Assembly (NCBI RefSeq): GCF_000315625.1
Contig: NW_005434599.1
Span: 181,265-245,264, forward strand
Source of the DNA: Guillardia theta CCMP2712
Taxonomy: Eukaryota > Cryptophyceae > Pyrenomonadales > Geminigeraceae
Length of the DNA: 64,000 bases
Reading direction: 5' to 3'
The position numbers and the translations under genes are program-made. This document shows positions 1 to 11,242 of this stretch, one piece after another. The notes below the pieces were generated by a model. The model saw only the letters and a program-made list of their open reading frames with translations, made no database searches and was not told the DNA's origin. Position 1 is the first letter of the stretch; each line of letters opens with the position of its first letter.

Positions 1-181
1 GACGCTATGCTGCCCCGCCGTCATCGGGCGACGTCTCCTTTCTCGACCTTGGGTTCCCCTCCTCCTCCTCCTCTGTACTTTTTCCTCACCATCCCCTGCA
101 GCTTTCACCTCCATCCGAGTGTCGTCGGGGAGGAGGGCGTGTGCGATCTTGAAACGATGAGACAGGATGCAGACAGTAACT

Positions 182-269
<88 letters not shown>

Positions 270-1290
270 CGCCCTCCATCTGACATCTCCTACTCCCCAG
301 CGGAAAGAAACAAGCGGGAGCAAGGCAAGGTGGAAATTCCAGTACAAGGTCATCGTCCTCGAACTCCTCCCGCTCGCTCTCCCTCCCGCGCTACTCCTCC
401 TCGGTCGCCTCGGTCGCCTCGGTCGCCTCGGTCGCCTCGGTCGCCTCGGTCGCCTCGGTCGCCTCAGAGTCGGGCTGGAGAGGAGAACGAGGATCACGGT
501 CCTTACGTCTACGGAAGCTTCGAGGGGAGAGGACAATTCTTCGGGGCGATCGGCTTGTTGGACGGCAAGAGGAGACGCTCAGGTCCTCCGAATGTTTTCC
601 CTGCCCTCCAGCTCCCATTCCACCTCTCCCCCCCAACTATCGTTTATCTACCCCATTCCTCCTCCTCCTCCTCCTCCTCCTCTCCTCCCTCTCCCTTTCT
701 TCATACTCACACGTGCCTGATATCCCCAGCGAGCGTGCGTTCAGTCCAGAACTCAATTCTCCTGCATTTGACTCGTCAGGCGCTGACTTCAATCCTCGAC
801 TCCGATCCCTCCTTACGGGTCATCTACCTTGTACGACTACTTCTCCTCCTCCATTGCCTCCACTCCGTCCCCCCTCATGATTCAACACACAACCTCTGCC
901 GTCCTCTATGCCTAACCTCCTCTCGATCTGTAGGAGCAGGAGCGCCGGGGCCTCCGATCGTGCGCGAGGGCGAGGTGGAAGATGGCATGGAGCAAGCACA
1001 AACCTGCCATCCTTGCTGAAGCTGCTACCCTCCCGGACCCTCCCGAGCCCTGGCCCGTCCCGGTAGCCCTTCCTTCCTTCCCTCCCTCCCCTCTGTCTGA
1101 CCACTCGACTGTTGAGCTGAATGTCTTGCAGGTGAGCATGCTGCAGGGAGATTCGCAAGAGGACAATGGGGGAAGAGGAGGGAAGCAGCAGAGCGAGAGG
1201 ACGGGAGCACAGGAAAAGCAGAGGGGACAAGGAGGAGGAGGAGGAGGAGGAGGAGGAGGAGGAGGATGGAGCGTTATGGAGATGGTCTAA
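1..1290 (+). CDS. Possible Pro/Ser/Arg-rich protein, 5' partial (uncertain)
   Basis: No family is recognised. On the plus strand about 330-640 reads as an open segment containing seven RSP triplets in a row, encoded by the 9-bp CGGTCGCCT repeat, followed by less repetitive sequence (GPYVYGSFEGRGQFFG). A second candidate exon starts after an AG near 730 (RAFSPELNSPAFDSSGADF). Others lie near 935-1130 and after the AG at about 1132, the last ending in an arginine run encoded by a GGA repeat and a stop near 1296. RS/RSP plus poly-Arg composition resembles SR-like nuclear proteins, but low complexity alone can produce this. Exon borders were not phase-checked and no start is visible, so the model could begin left of the window. 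The opposite strand is also open through the repeats, so even the strand is uncertain. Confidence 0.25.
183..269. repeat. CTCCTG hexanucleotide microsatellite
   Basis: About 14 uninterrupted copies of CTCCTG on the plus strand. The tract is open in several frames (Leu-Leu, Ser-Cys or Pro-Ala on plus; Ala-Gly or Arg-Ser on minus), which explains the long open frames here without implying a gene. Confidence 0.9.
401..467. repeat. 9-bp CGGTCGCCT tandem repeat (RSP-coding on plus)
   Basis: About seven perfect copies of a 9-bp unit. Because the unit is a multiple of three it stays open in every frame: RSP in one plus frame, TEA on the minus strand. Confidence 0.9.
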
Positions 1291-1368
1291 GAATTAATTG
1301 AACATGTCTGTTTCTTATGATCTTCAACAGGATGTGATAAGTTACAACCTCCTTCAGCTCCTCCGTCC

Positions 1369-2390
1369 TCAATGCAGCGAGGCTCCCGCAAAGTCCCTCC
1401 ACTGAGAGTCTGTCAAGGGCGAGCGAAGGGGCAGGAGGAGCTCAACGCACCTGATCGAAAAAGAGAGTGACCTCGTAGCTCGCTGCTTCCGAGCTCCCTG
1501 ACACGTAGACCTTGCCAGCATGCTTCTCCTCCTGCCCAGCCGGTGAGAGGAAGAGCGGAGAGGAATGACCTTGTCTTGCTTGCACGATCCTCCTCTCTTG
1601 TCTCTCAACTCCTTCCCCTCCCCGACGCTCAGGCTCGACCTCCTGCTCCTCCTGCTCGTTTCTCTTCCTCTCATCTCACCTGGAGAACTTCGGCGATGTC
1701 TCCAGGGGCATCAGCCGACGCCACCTCTACCCCGACGCAGGGCTTGTTGACCAGCTCGTTGAGCTTCGCCGGCTCGCCGGACTTGAGCATCAGCTCCTTC
1801 GCCTGGGGTGACGTCACCTCCCCCTCCTGCCCAGCTGCCCCCCACCTTGCGCGCGTCAAGCTTCATCTGCTTTGTCTGCATGAGGACCTGCTTGCCCTCC
1901 ATCTTGGCGAGGATAGCGCCTCCTTCTTCCACAGCAGACGGCATGATCAGCACAAACGCTCTCGCCATGCTGGCATAGTCCTGCTTGCGGTTGCCAGCGG
2001 TCAGGGGCACTACCTCCACGTCGCTGTGGGCCTTGTCCTCCTCCTCAGACACGAAGGACCCGAGGGAGGAGAGAGGCTTCAGCAGGTCGGTCGACTTGAC
2101 GTCGAACGGAAGGAAGGACCAGTTGCCGTCCTTGGGCGTGAAGTCGTAGATTTCACTCCACTTGTTGTCGAAGACTGAAAGGTTCGAGGCGGTGAACTGG
2201 CGGGCGAGATCCGCGTAGAAGAACCGAAAGCAGCCGAAGCGCATGTTGACTGACTCCTCGACGACGGGGGCGGTGGAGGCGAAGAGCAGGGTGTCGCAAT
2301 TCTTGCACTCTCTGGATCGGTACTGCTGGCATGCGAAGATACACTTGCAGTCCTCACAGTTGCGGATGAAGATCTAGAGGCAGACATCAC

Positions 2391-2443
<53 letters not shown>

Positions 2444-3244
2444 TATTTCAACAACAACAACAACAACATCAACAGTGATTCGTCTCTTACGCTGCTCTCT
2501 GTGGGCCCAACGAAGATTCTGCAGCCCTTGCAGTAGTCAATCTGCACCTGCTCGCACGTTCACGCTAATGACACACACTTCATCTTGTAACCTGCGCAAG
2601 ATGATCGCACACGTAGATGTCACAGTCCTCGCAGTCTTCGATGATAAACATCTGGCCGTTGATGGTGCCAGGCACCTTGATGCACGTCTGCTCCCGGCAG
2701 TGAGGAGCAAGCAAGAGACTGATCAGGTTGCTACCTGTCCCTTCAGCTTGGAGAACATGTAATCCTTAGGATCAGGCCTCTTCTTCTTCGGCGGTGCCTT
2801 GGCAGCCGTGTCTTGCGCCTGAGCACTTGCATCCTCTACAGGCTTTTGGGGAGCCTCCGCAGGCTTTTTGGGAGCCTCTACAGGCTTCTCCTCCTCGACG
2901 GGTTTGTCCTCTACTTTTGCTTGTTTTGCTGCCTTGGTGTCGTCGACCTTGTACTGATCACTTCTGTCGCGCTTGTTTCCCTTGGCGCGAAAGTCAGCAA
3001 ACAGCGGAGGATTCCAACGAGGAAAGATAGCAGGAAGTCAAGGTTGTGTATCAGAAAGGGTGGGAAGGAGAGGGGGACGGGGAGTAGTAGGGGACGGGAA
3101 GTAGGAGGAGAAGCAAGAGATGGAGGAGGAGGAGGAAGAGAGGAGGAGAGGAGGAGATCTGCGGTCTCAGCATGCCTGGAAGAGTCGAGCGAGGTAGGCG
3201 CCCATCACGATGCCACTGATCAGGAGGAGCGACCAAGCCCGCAT
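1369..3244 (-). CDS. RP2: RP2/XRP2 protein (TBCC domain plus NDPK-like C-terminus)
   Basis: RP2 is the GTPase-activating protein for the ciliary small GTPase ARL3 and acts in trafficking of lipidated cargo at the cilium base. Exons (minus): 2980-2735 (Lys/Pro-rich linker, then DPKDYMFSKLKGQ); about 2710-2595 (VPGTINGQMFIIEDCEDCDI, the TBCC beta-helix); about 2553-2488 (VQIDYCKGCRIFVGP); about 2373-1846 (CKCIFACQQYRSRECKNC, then MRFGCFRFFYADLARQF and the NDPK-like start); 1802-1680; about 1533-1452; and a last exon ending WRDFAGASLH, stop 1369-1371. The arginine in ACQQYRSREC matches the ARL3-GAP arginine finger of the family. Downstream phases close without a break. The first exon is uncertain: ATG 3205 (MGAYLARLFQ, possible Gly2 myristoylation) or ATG 3244, joined in frame only by a GC-AG intron at 2981-3175. 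One intron is only 43 nt (1803-1845). Confidence 0.9.
2391..2441. repeat. CAA trinucleotide microsatellite in an RP2 intron
   Basis: About 17 CAA units, with shorter AAC blocks to 2473. It lies in the RP2 intron between the VQIDYC exon and the exon that begins near 2373; on the transcript strand it reads GTT. Confidence 0.9.
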
Positions 3245-3951
3245 TATGGGGAGAGAGCACAGGGGTATGTTCAAATGTTGAAATATTTTCGAATTTATGA
3301 CGTCAATAATGAAATATTAATATCATTGTTTCATAATATTATAATTATTTGAGGTTGTTTGGTGAGCTAGGGGTAGGGTAGTCGAGATTCAAATTGAGGA
3401 GGGCAAAATATGAATGAAATTGATGAGAGATGGAGATGAGAGGAGAGGAGATGAGAGGGGAGGAGAGGAGAGGAGAGGAGAGGAGAGGAGAGGAGAGGAG
3501 AGGAGAGGAGAGGAGAGGAGAGGAGAGGAGAGGAGAGGAGAGGAGAGGAGAGCAGAGGAGAGGAGAGGAGAGCAGAGGCGATGAAAGATGAGATGAGGCA
3601 ATAGAGGATGTCAAGAATATCAAACGAGATTCCAAAGCTGGTGAAGGAATGAACCTGACGCTCTCCCACCATACGACTCATTCTACCATGTTCATAGATA
3701 AGATTTATGTCAATTAGGGAATGTTTGGATAAGTTTTTTTTTATCTCAATCAGGAATGTTTTTGTTTCGTCGAGAAATTCTTGATGAGCAGAACGATATG
3801 AACCAGTTGGGAGGTAAGTTCAAGATCCACGGTGTGCGGAATGGAATAGATGTGAATGCTTGACGAAGATATGAGCTTGTGATCTAGAAACCAGCGCTTG
3901 CATTCTTGATTCGGTCAAGAATTTGTTGAATATCATAGCTACGTTGCTTGA
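3245..3951. other. Intergenic spacer with AGGAG pentamer array
   Basis: No gene is seen. About 3437-3565 is a near-perfect AGGAG pentanucleotide array (some 25 copies with a few substitutions), preceded by a GGGGTAGGGTAG word at about 3369. The rest (3580-3950) is ordinary AT-richer sequence with no supported reading frame. Confidence 0.7.
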
Positions 3952-5356
3952 CTATTGCACTTGATCTTTTCTTGACCTCAACATGAGCTCTGGCAACCCA
4001 ACATAATCAGCAATAAAATACTGCAGCAAGCAAGCAGCCCTCTACCAGCCAAGAGTTGAACTCCACAGTCATGCATGGTCTGACGAATCAGGTCAGATAT
4101 GGCAGGCGGCTGAGATATGTAGACCCTCACCTGGCAGTGTTGTTGCATCGTACCGTTGAAGTGCTTCTTGGCCGGCTGGGACTCCCCGTCTCCCCATCGC
4201 TCGATCTTGGGAACGAACTCGGGGCTCTTCGGTCGGAAGATGCTTCCTGCAGGTGAACACGCGCGCCAATGTTGGAATGCTCCTAGAACACTTGACCTCC
4301 TCACCTGTCTTCGCCCATCGATCTCCAAACTCGAGCACGTAGAAGTTGTGCATACGACTTGCGTGAACTCGGTCAGGAGGACACGAGTCGCGTTCCAACA
4401 AAGAGTTTGAGAAGCAGCAACCTGAAAGGCCTTTCTCTGCTCCCCTCCTTCTGCTTCTGCCTCACCTGGAATCGACAGATTCACAATCAAGGCAGCAGGA
4501 GAGGAGCAGGAAGAGAAGGTGGAGAGGAAGGAGTCTTACCTTCCGCAGCTGTTTGAACCTCTCTTCGAACCTCTCTCCGTCGACCACAACAAAAGTTCTT
4601 CGCAAGAGCTTCAAGTCAGTACACAAGCAGTCGGCTCGAGCTGCCGGACCCAGATGATGAGTTCCACTGCAGCGACGTCCCTTCCTTCACGAGCTGCTCG
4701 ACCACCTGCAACTGATTGTCAGTCCTCAGCTTCATCAAGGCTGACTTCACCTTTGGGAGCGGTAACCCCGAAGCTCTGCTGTCTTCCTGGACCTCCTGCT
4801 TCACGCTGGTCTCAAGCTTGTCTTCGCCCTCTTCGAGGATGCACTCTTCGTAGGCTGCGGGCAAACATGCCTTCTGAAGTAGTGCAGACGAGGAGAGATG
4901 GAGTGCACCTAGCAAGGGTCAAGATAAATTCTTTACGACGCATCAAATCGCTCACCACGGTCTTCGTTCTTGTGGGCTTCTGAGTTCCCTTCCCGCATAC
5001 TGATCGACGAGACCTTCCAGCCCTCGAGCTCGATTGCGTCCAACCAGTGCACGTGTAGGATGTTCCACAGGTCCAACAAGTCTAGGCGTGGAGAGTGGGA
5101 GAGGTTGAAGCGTCTGGACAACACAAACGTGAGCCACTTGACATTGCGATCACCGATATTACAAGATGCTGACAACAATCGGCGACTGAATCTGCTTCCT
5201 CTCGATCTCGATTTCTTTCTCCAGGAATCGCTTCAGACACTGTGTCGTCGTGGAGGAAAGGAGGTCGAGGGTTCGAGCATCCACAGGCCCGAAGAAGAGC
5301 AGCTCGAGGAGGGAAGGAGGCGAACGAAGCAGCACTCTCAGCGCCGCATGCGGCAT
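3952..5356 (-). CDS. Multi-exon protein of unknown function
   Basis: Not recognised. ATG 5356 opens MPHAALRVLLRSPPSLLELL; exon 1 ends near 5165 and joins in phase to RFNLSHSPRLDLLDLWNILH. A 47-nt intron (about 4915-4961) then joins to GALHLSSSALLQKACLPAAY, followed by an acidic/charged part (EECILEEGEDKLETS). Further exons read TFVVVDGERFEERFKQLRK, VRQKQKEGSRERPF, HNFYVLEFGDRWAKTG and SIFRPKSPEFVPKIERWGDG; a last short exon (YFIADYVGLPELMLRSR) reaches the stop at about 3952. Phases close at every junction except the one near 4620-4660, which I could not resolve. The product would be roughly 330-340 aa with no signal peptide or membrane span. The dense aromatic C-terminal half looks like a folded globular domain. 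Neighbouring RP2 is on the same strand, but nothing ties the two functionally. Confidence 0.6.
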
Positions 5357-6175
5357 GACGTCTTCTCTACACCGCGAGCTCCTTGCTCCCGCACTGCATG
5401 GCGTGAAGATGCGTATAAGGTGTATCGCGAGACATCACGCCATTTCTACAAGTCTAGGATGGGTTCGATTGAAAGGGGTAGGGGTATTCAAAGAAGGGGT
5501 ATCTCATAATTGTTATTGGATCATACCACTCATGGCACCTATTATACCCTCATTTTGATACTGATTTTAAGGGGTGAAGGAATATAATGTACCGGTACTA
5601 ATTTCAAAAATCATGATGACCTCCGTAGGGGTAGAGAAATGCGGGGTAGGGGTACCCCTTAAGGGTCCCTCTAGTTGCGGGAGGCAAGTTTGTTGCGTGA
5701 TAACAGATAAATATCCTAATAAGATATATTGTTCTGTAGCTCACCAAATAATATGTAAATATCTTATATAAGAGATAATCAGTTTATTTAAAGTTCTGAT
5801 TTTCCAATTAACACAATTATGTGCTGCCTACTAGGAAAATTATGTACTAATAGTAAATATATTGTCTATATCGAATGAAAATGTCTTGATCTAAATACAA
5901 TATTGATTAGATTTATTGCTTATTTACGCATCAGTCGCATTGCCATGCGGCCGCTGGGAGGCTTATGGCGGCGGGAGGGTTGGAAGAGAGAGAGGAGGAG
6001 GGAGCAGCAGGACCTTCGAGGATAGAAGCTACGAGAAACATACTGGCATGACATGATGATATGAAGAAGCGAAGGCTATGAACAGCCATTTCATCGAGGA
6101 GGGAAGCAGAATGCTGTCAAGGGGCTGAAGGCTGGTGGCCGCGGGGCTCAGAAAGAGATGATGCCTTGAGTAGAG
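5357..6175. other. Intergenic spacer, G-rich words then AT-rich block
   Basis: About 5470-5670 carries several GGGGTA/GGGTAG words (for example at 5477-5489 and 5643-5660). About 5690-5940 is markedly AT-rich with no long reading frame. The last 200 bases are the 5' flank of PEX12. No RNA gene was recognised. Confidence 0.6.
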
Positions 6176-7736
6176 ATGGAGGGGTTGGAGCGGCTCGAAG
6201 GGCTCACTGAACTAGGTGGCCCCTCCTTGTTCGAGGTCGTTGGCGCCGACAGGCTTGCGGCAGCTGCTGCGGCGGCGCTGGATCATGTGCTGAGAGTGTG
6301 GGGCATCAGAGCGTCAAGAAGGTTCTGGTGGGTGAGGAGCTACCGAGAAGAAGTTATCGGGATCGCTCGGCTGCTCCTAGAACGACAGAGCATGGAAGGG
6401 CGGAATGCTTCTGCTGGGGAAGGGTTCTTCGGACTCATCCGCGAGGCGGCGGCTGGGGGGGTACCGAGTGCGAGACAGAAGCGGCTCTCGCTCATTTTCC
6501 TTGTCGCCATGCCATACGTGCAGGCCAAGATCGACAGCCTCATTCGTCGTCCTGAAGACGAGGAGCTGGAGGCAGCGCCATTGCCTTCGGGCAACTTCGA
6601 ACCGCCTGTAGAAGGCAGGTTGTGGGCGCAGGCGCTGGGGCAGCCGGCGGGTACTGGAAGCCGAGAGCTGCGAAGGTCTTTTTGACTCGTAGCAGCAGGA
6701 AGTGTCTGGAGGCCTCCAGCCTCCCTTGCATGGACTTGGCTGGATTGGGCGAGAGCAGTATGGCCGTGGGTGCAGGCTCTGAAGGAAGGATGGGTATGAT
6801 GCTTTAACAGGATTGGCTAGCAGCTTCATGACTTGAACTGAAGGTGCTGGCGTACCAGATTGGATACCTCTTCAGCAAGACTCCGTTCAGCAGGTCAAAA
6901 TGCTTCAGCTGTCAGTAGACATGAACAGCTTCGCAGCCCTTGGCTTCACCTCCTTGGCTTGAAACTCCGGCGAATGACTTCAGAAGATTTCATAAGGCTC
7001 GAGCAAGTGATTGCCTCGCAATGCTCCTTATGCAGTCTAATCATTGAGTGTACAGATGCTGAGAAGTGCTAGAGCAGCTCAGTTTGCGTGGGCAGACAAG
7101 CATGCAATGTCTCGATACTGAATCCATCTCTGACGTCTCATTGACGCCTTAGCAGGCCCATTCGCCTTGTGCTCCGGGCGCTTTTCAAGTTTTGGCACTT
7201 TGCCAACGACAACTTCAAGGCAAGCAGGCTCAAGGGAGGGAGGATGTGAACTGACATGCTTCCAGCTTCTGCTTCTCTTCCTTGCATTCGTTGTAAAGCT
7301 GGCAGACTGGTGGTACACCAACGAGGAGGTCCGGGACGAGGTTGCGACTCGCCTTTCAATCGTACTCCTGTAACTGGAAGCTGAGCGCAGACCGCGTACA
7401 TTCCTCCTCCTCCTGTTCGACCTCCTCCTGCTGAAGATGGGCTCAAACTGCTGAGCAGCCGGGAGCATTGTACCATCTGCAATCAAGTTCGCAGGAATCC
7501 TGCAGCTTCGACCTCGGTGATCTTGGATCCTCACAGGAAAGTGGTGCTGATGAGGTTTGATAGGGCTACGTTTTCTGCTATCCTTGCATTTTCAAGTATG
7601 CTGAAGTGAGTGATCATGAAGTTTGCTGCCCCCATCCCCGCGCGCGCTGACCGCAAAGCAGGAGCACGGATGCTGTCCGATAACTCGGCTTCCTTGCTCA
7701 GTGCAAGAGATCCGGCGGCTCTATGAATCAGCATGA
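6176..7736 (+). CDS. PEX12: Peroxin-12 (RING-type peroxisomal import ubiquitin ligase subunit)
   Basis: PEX12 is one of three RING subunits (PEX2/10/12) of the peroxisomal membrane ubiquitin ligase that recycles the PEX5 import receptor. ATG 6176 gives the Pex2/12 N-terminal domain: PSLFEVVGADRL, a helical stretch, EGFFGLIR, and RLSLIFLVAMPYVQAKID. Later exons supply SPWLHLLGLKLRRMTSEDF and the family signature LLLLFLAFVVKLADWWY. The C-terminus is CTICNQVRRNP, then GYVFCYPCIFKYAE, then EHGCCPITRLPCSVQEI, with stop 7734-7736. The single C4 zinc site (CxxC...CxxC) and following CPIT are typical of PEX12, whose RING binds fewer zincs than a canonical RING. I traced nine exons, all phase-consistent. 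Two introns use GC donors (7100-7152 and 7220-7265); the rest are GT-AG, about 46-50 nt in most cases. Confidence 0.93.
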
Positions 7737-7928
7737 AGGGAAGAGCAGGACAACGAGTGAGTGTGACATTCTTGTACTGAGAGTCTCGTCTGGCAATTAT
7801 ACAAGTAGAGTTGAAACATAGGAACGACTCGATGACCTCCCGTGCTGCCACGAGAGGTGGGGCGGCGAAAGAATACAAGGCTCTGATGGCAGTCTTGCTC
7901 CATCATTCGTCACATCTCTGAAGGATCT

Positions 7929-10900
7929 TCAACATGCCGTCATGAAGGGACCCACTTCATCGACAGGCAGTTGCTCATCTACAGTCATAGTCAACCCCAA
8001 CCAGATCAGAAAGGCAACAGCATGCACCTCGTCGTAGGAAAACCCGTCTTCTGGAACCGTCCAGTTCTCCTGCTTCAGCGCCTCTGTCCATTGATTCTTC
8101 ACCTTCTCCAGTCGCCTGCCAGCCCTTGAGTGACAAGGAAAGATATCAAATGTGCCTCACTCTCTCGACGAGATGTACTGGCCGAGCTTCGAGGAGGTCA
8201 TCCTGACGGCGACCAGCGCCCTCAGCTCTGAGATATCTACACTTGTTGCTCCCTCAATCTTCACATGCCGAGCAAGGATGCGAGCAACAGCCCCGCCCCT
8301 TCCAAAGTTCGTCAGTTGAAACTCCACAAATACGCTGTGTGACTTCACCCTGTACCGTCGGCATCTCCCATGAGCACTCCCCCTCGCCCGTATCGTAGGT
8401 CATAGTCCTGCAGGAATTCTATCTCCACCTGAAAGGCAGGTCAACTCCACCATCAGGCTCTGGGTGCTCTACCTCGCCATCCGGAAACTTCTGCGTGATT
8501 GTCAAACCTCGCGGGACGATGAGGTCTTGCGGTTCTCGTGACGCTGTGAAGGTCAGGTCGGACGTTCGGATGGACCAGGCATCTTCACTCCCCCGGTCAG
8601 TTCGCTTGTCGCTATGAAGCTTCTCCGCATCCCGTATAATCGAGTTGTCAAGTTCTATCCCATCCTGTGTGGCATCCGCAAACATCATTGAGTTGTATTG
8701 CTTGCTCGGGAGAAGGCTGTCGTTTGCTAGGGGGCCCTGCGAGGACCCGACGGGGGTGAAAGCTTGCTGATGACTTGAAGCATAACTGAAAGGGGCATTC
8801 CCTCTTGCATTGGGAGTGCTGTTTACGTTGTTGGACGCCGAATCCTCAGGCGCAAAACTTGATGGGTTGCGCATACCATCCGATATCTGTACATTATCTC
8901 GAGTGCTGGCTTGCAGGTTGTCATTTTCCTTTCCGACAGCCGGCGACTCGGACTGGAAGAGCTGTTTCTCGACGTTGCTGGATTCTTTGCGCTCCAGCAT
9001 CTCACTAAATTTGGTACTCCATGAGCCCGCCGACGGTCTCAGCCTCAGACTTGGTGTGGATGACGAGATTAGCCCTGGACTTGGGGAGGCCTTTGCAGGC
9101 CGGATCTGACCAGAGGGCACAGGGCCACTCAGGCTCAAACTTCCATCGATCCGCGTCGGCCGGATGCTCGTCTTGCCGCGAGATGCTGAGTTCGACCCAG
9201 CAGCTCTAGCCCTGAAGGTTCCTCCAAGGCCAGCGTGAGGTGGCTGCGAAAATGATGAACGCAACGGTGAGTTGTTGCCTGTATCACTCGAAATCTGAGC
9301 ATGAGGGTCGGACGAGAAGAGACGAGGAGCTGTTTCCGAGTTTGAAGGCCTCAACTTCAGATTCCCGTATGGATTACTTTGTACATCTGCCATCCAACTC
9401 GTATTTGCTGCTTGAGTTTGCGGCAGCACAACCTGGACAGGAGGAGCCTGGGCCACTTGCATGGTCGGCTGCGCACCAAAGGGGCTTGCTGGTTGACCAA
9501 ACATGGATCCACCAGTGGCGGCCCCGAAGCCTCCGAAGCCTGACGATGTTGCCGGTGCTCCAAACCCCCCTCCCGTCGAGGCTCCAAAGGGAGAGCTCCC
9601 GAATGGCGTTGCCTGCGTCTGCCCGAACCCACCGAACCCTGTCGCTGGCTTTGCTGCTGCTCCAAACGCTCCTCCTGTAGACGCCCCAAACCCCCCAAAC
9701 CCTCCCCCAGTCGACGCGCCAAAAGGTGACGAGGTAGCAGGGCTGCCAAACGCGCCTCCTGTTGAGGCTCCAAAGAGGGAGCCTGATTGTGATTGTCCGA
9801 AACCACCGCCGAAGGGTGCAGCTGGCTTGGCACCGAAGGGATTTGCCGCCCCTGTGGAAGCTCCGAAGCCTCCGAAGCCTGACGATGTTGCCGGTGCTCC
9901 AAACCCCCCTCCCGTCGAGGCTCCAAAGGGAGAGCTCCCGAATGGCGTTGCCTGCGTCTGCCCGAACCCACCGAACCCTGTCGCTGGCTTTGCTGCTGCT
10001 CCAAACGCTCCTCCTGTAGATGCCCCAAACCCCCCAAACCCTCCCCCAGTCGACGCGCCAAAAGGTGACGAGGTAGCAGGGCTGCCAAACGCGCCTCCTG
10101 TTGAGGCTCCAAAGAGGGAGCCTGATTGTGATTGTCCGAAACCACCGCCGAAGGGTGCAGCTGGCTTGGCACCGAAGGGATTTGCCGCCCCTGTGGAAGC
10201 TCCGAAGCCACCAAATGCTGATCCCGTTGCAGCACCAAAACCACCACCACCGAATGCTGGAGCACTCTGCGTCTGCCCAAACCCACCGAAAGCAGCTCCA
10301 GTGTTGCCAAAGGGAGTGGATCCGAACGCTGGCGTCGCTTGAGTTTGGCCGAATGGATTCTGTTGCTGAGCAGCTCCGAAGGTGGAAGTGGCTCCAAACG
10401 TCCCCCCTGCGGCGTTGTCTTTCTTCTTGCGGTTCATCATGTAGTCGCCGACACGCAACTCTTCAAAAGAATAATTGGCATATGTGTTCATATGGGTGAT
10501 AGACATGTAGTTTCCCTGAGTGCTTGCCGATGCTGTTCCGGTACCATCCGGCCCTTTGGTCGCTTCGTAAGGCTGCACAGAAGTGTTCGGAGTTCCTGGC
10601 GGTGCTGCCTGCTGGGCCGTGTTCCCAAACCCTCCAAACCCTGGGGCAGCACCACTGGAGACTCCAAAGGCTGAAGACGATGCTCCGAATGTTGGGGCAA
10701 CCCCGGTGTTCGCTCCGAATCCTCCGCCACCAAAGAAAGAGCCTCCAGTCTGTGCAGGTGCAGTCTGGCCAAAGCCGAAGCCAGCTTGCGATGGTTGACC
10801 GAAGGGGTTCGAAGGATTCGCCGCAGGAGCGCCTGTCAAAGGATCCAAGTCAAGAGGTCGGACAAGGAGAGTGGCACATTCTTTCATCCTTACCGAAAGG

Positions 10901-11242
10901 CGATGATGTTTGTCCGAAGCCAAACCCTGCCGGTTGTGCTGGGTTGGCGCCGAAAGCGCTGCCAGTGCTACCAAAGGAAGAGAATCCTCCAGTGGAGGGA
11001 TTCCCACCAAAGGCAGGAGCCGCTGCTTGCGCGCCGAAGGCAGAGGTTGTCTGACCAAAACCAAAGGCAGGGGCAGCGGCTGGGGCGCCAAACGCTGATG
11101 CCTGCGGTTGTCCGAAGCCTCCAAATGCAGGCTGTTGCTGCTGAGCCGGCTGCTGTCCGAAAGCTCCTCCTCCAAAAGCACTTCCCATGGTCGACTGAGC
11201 ATTTTGGCCAAAGGCGCCGCCGCCGCCTCCAAAAAAGCTCAT
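7929..11242 (-). CDS. NUP98: NUP98-type FG nucleoporin with GLEBS motif
   Basis: NUP98 is a mobile nuclear-pore component whose GLFG/FG repeats form the permeability barrier and whose GLEBS motif binds the mRNA-export factor RAE1/Gle2. Exons: 11242-10894, 10832-8429, 8349-8161, 8124-7929; phases close exactly to 1045 aa. The first part is FG-rich (MSFFGGGGGAFGQNAQ). The GLEBS motif lies near 10560-10430 (YSFEELRVGDYMMNRKKKD). More GFG/PFG repeats follow, including a duplicated 113-residue block. A Ser/Pro-rich linker (NPYGNLKLRPSNSE) leads to a C-terminal part with no obvious autoproteolytic domain: no HFS cleavage motif is seen, and the end reads VHAVAFLIWLGLTMTVDEQL. The start is chosen at ATG 11242 because the FG repeat begins there. 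The first half is secure; the C-terminal exons rest on splice phase alone. Confidence 0.88.
9526..10204. repeat. 339-bp in-frame tandem duplication in NUP98
   Basis: Two direct copies (about 9526-9864 and 9865-10204) are almost identical over 339 bp, i.e. 113 codons. A single difference was noticed by eye (GTAGACGCC versus GTAGATGCC, near 9687 and 10026). The block encodes FG repeats such as GGGFGQSQSGSLFGASTGG. Silent sites are also conserved, so this is a recent duplication rather than selected repetition. Confidence 0.9.

Noticed and set aside
7-720. Poly-leucine protein
   Set aside because: Generated by the CTCCTG microsatellite; no domain or sensible flanks.
3437-3565. Ser/Pro/Leu repeat protein over the AGGAG array
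   Set aside because: A five-base unit opens all frames in rotation (SSPLL); this is a microsatellite artefact.
9503-10342. Pro/Ala/Asn-rich plus-strand frame of 279 codons
   Set aside because: Mirror image of the NUP98 FG repeats (GFG read in reverse gives PNP/PKP patterns); no independent support.
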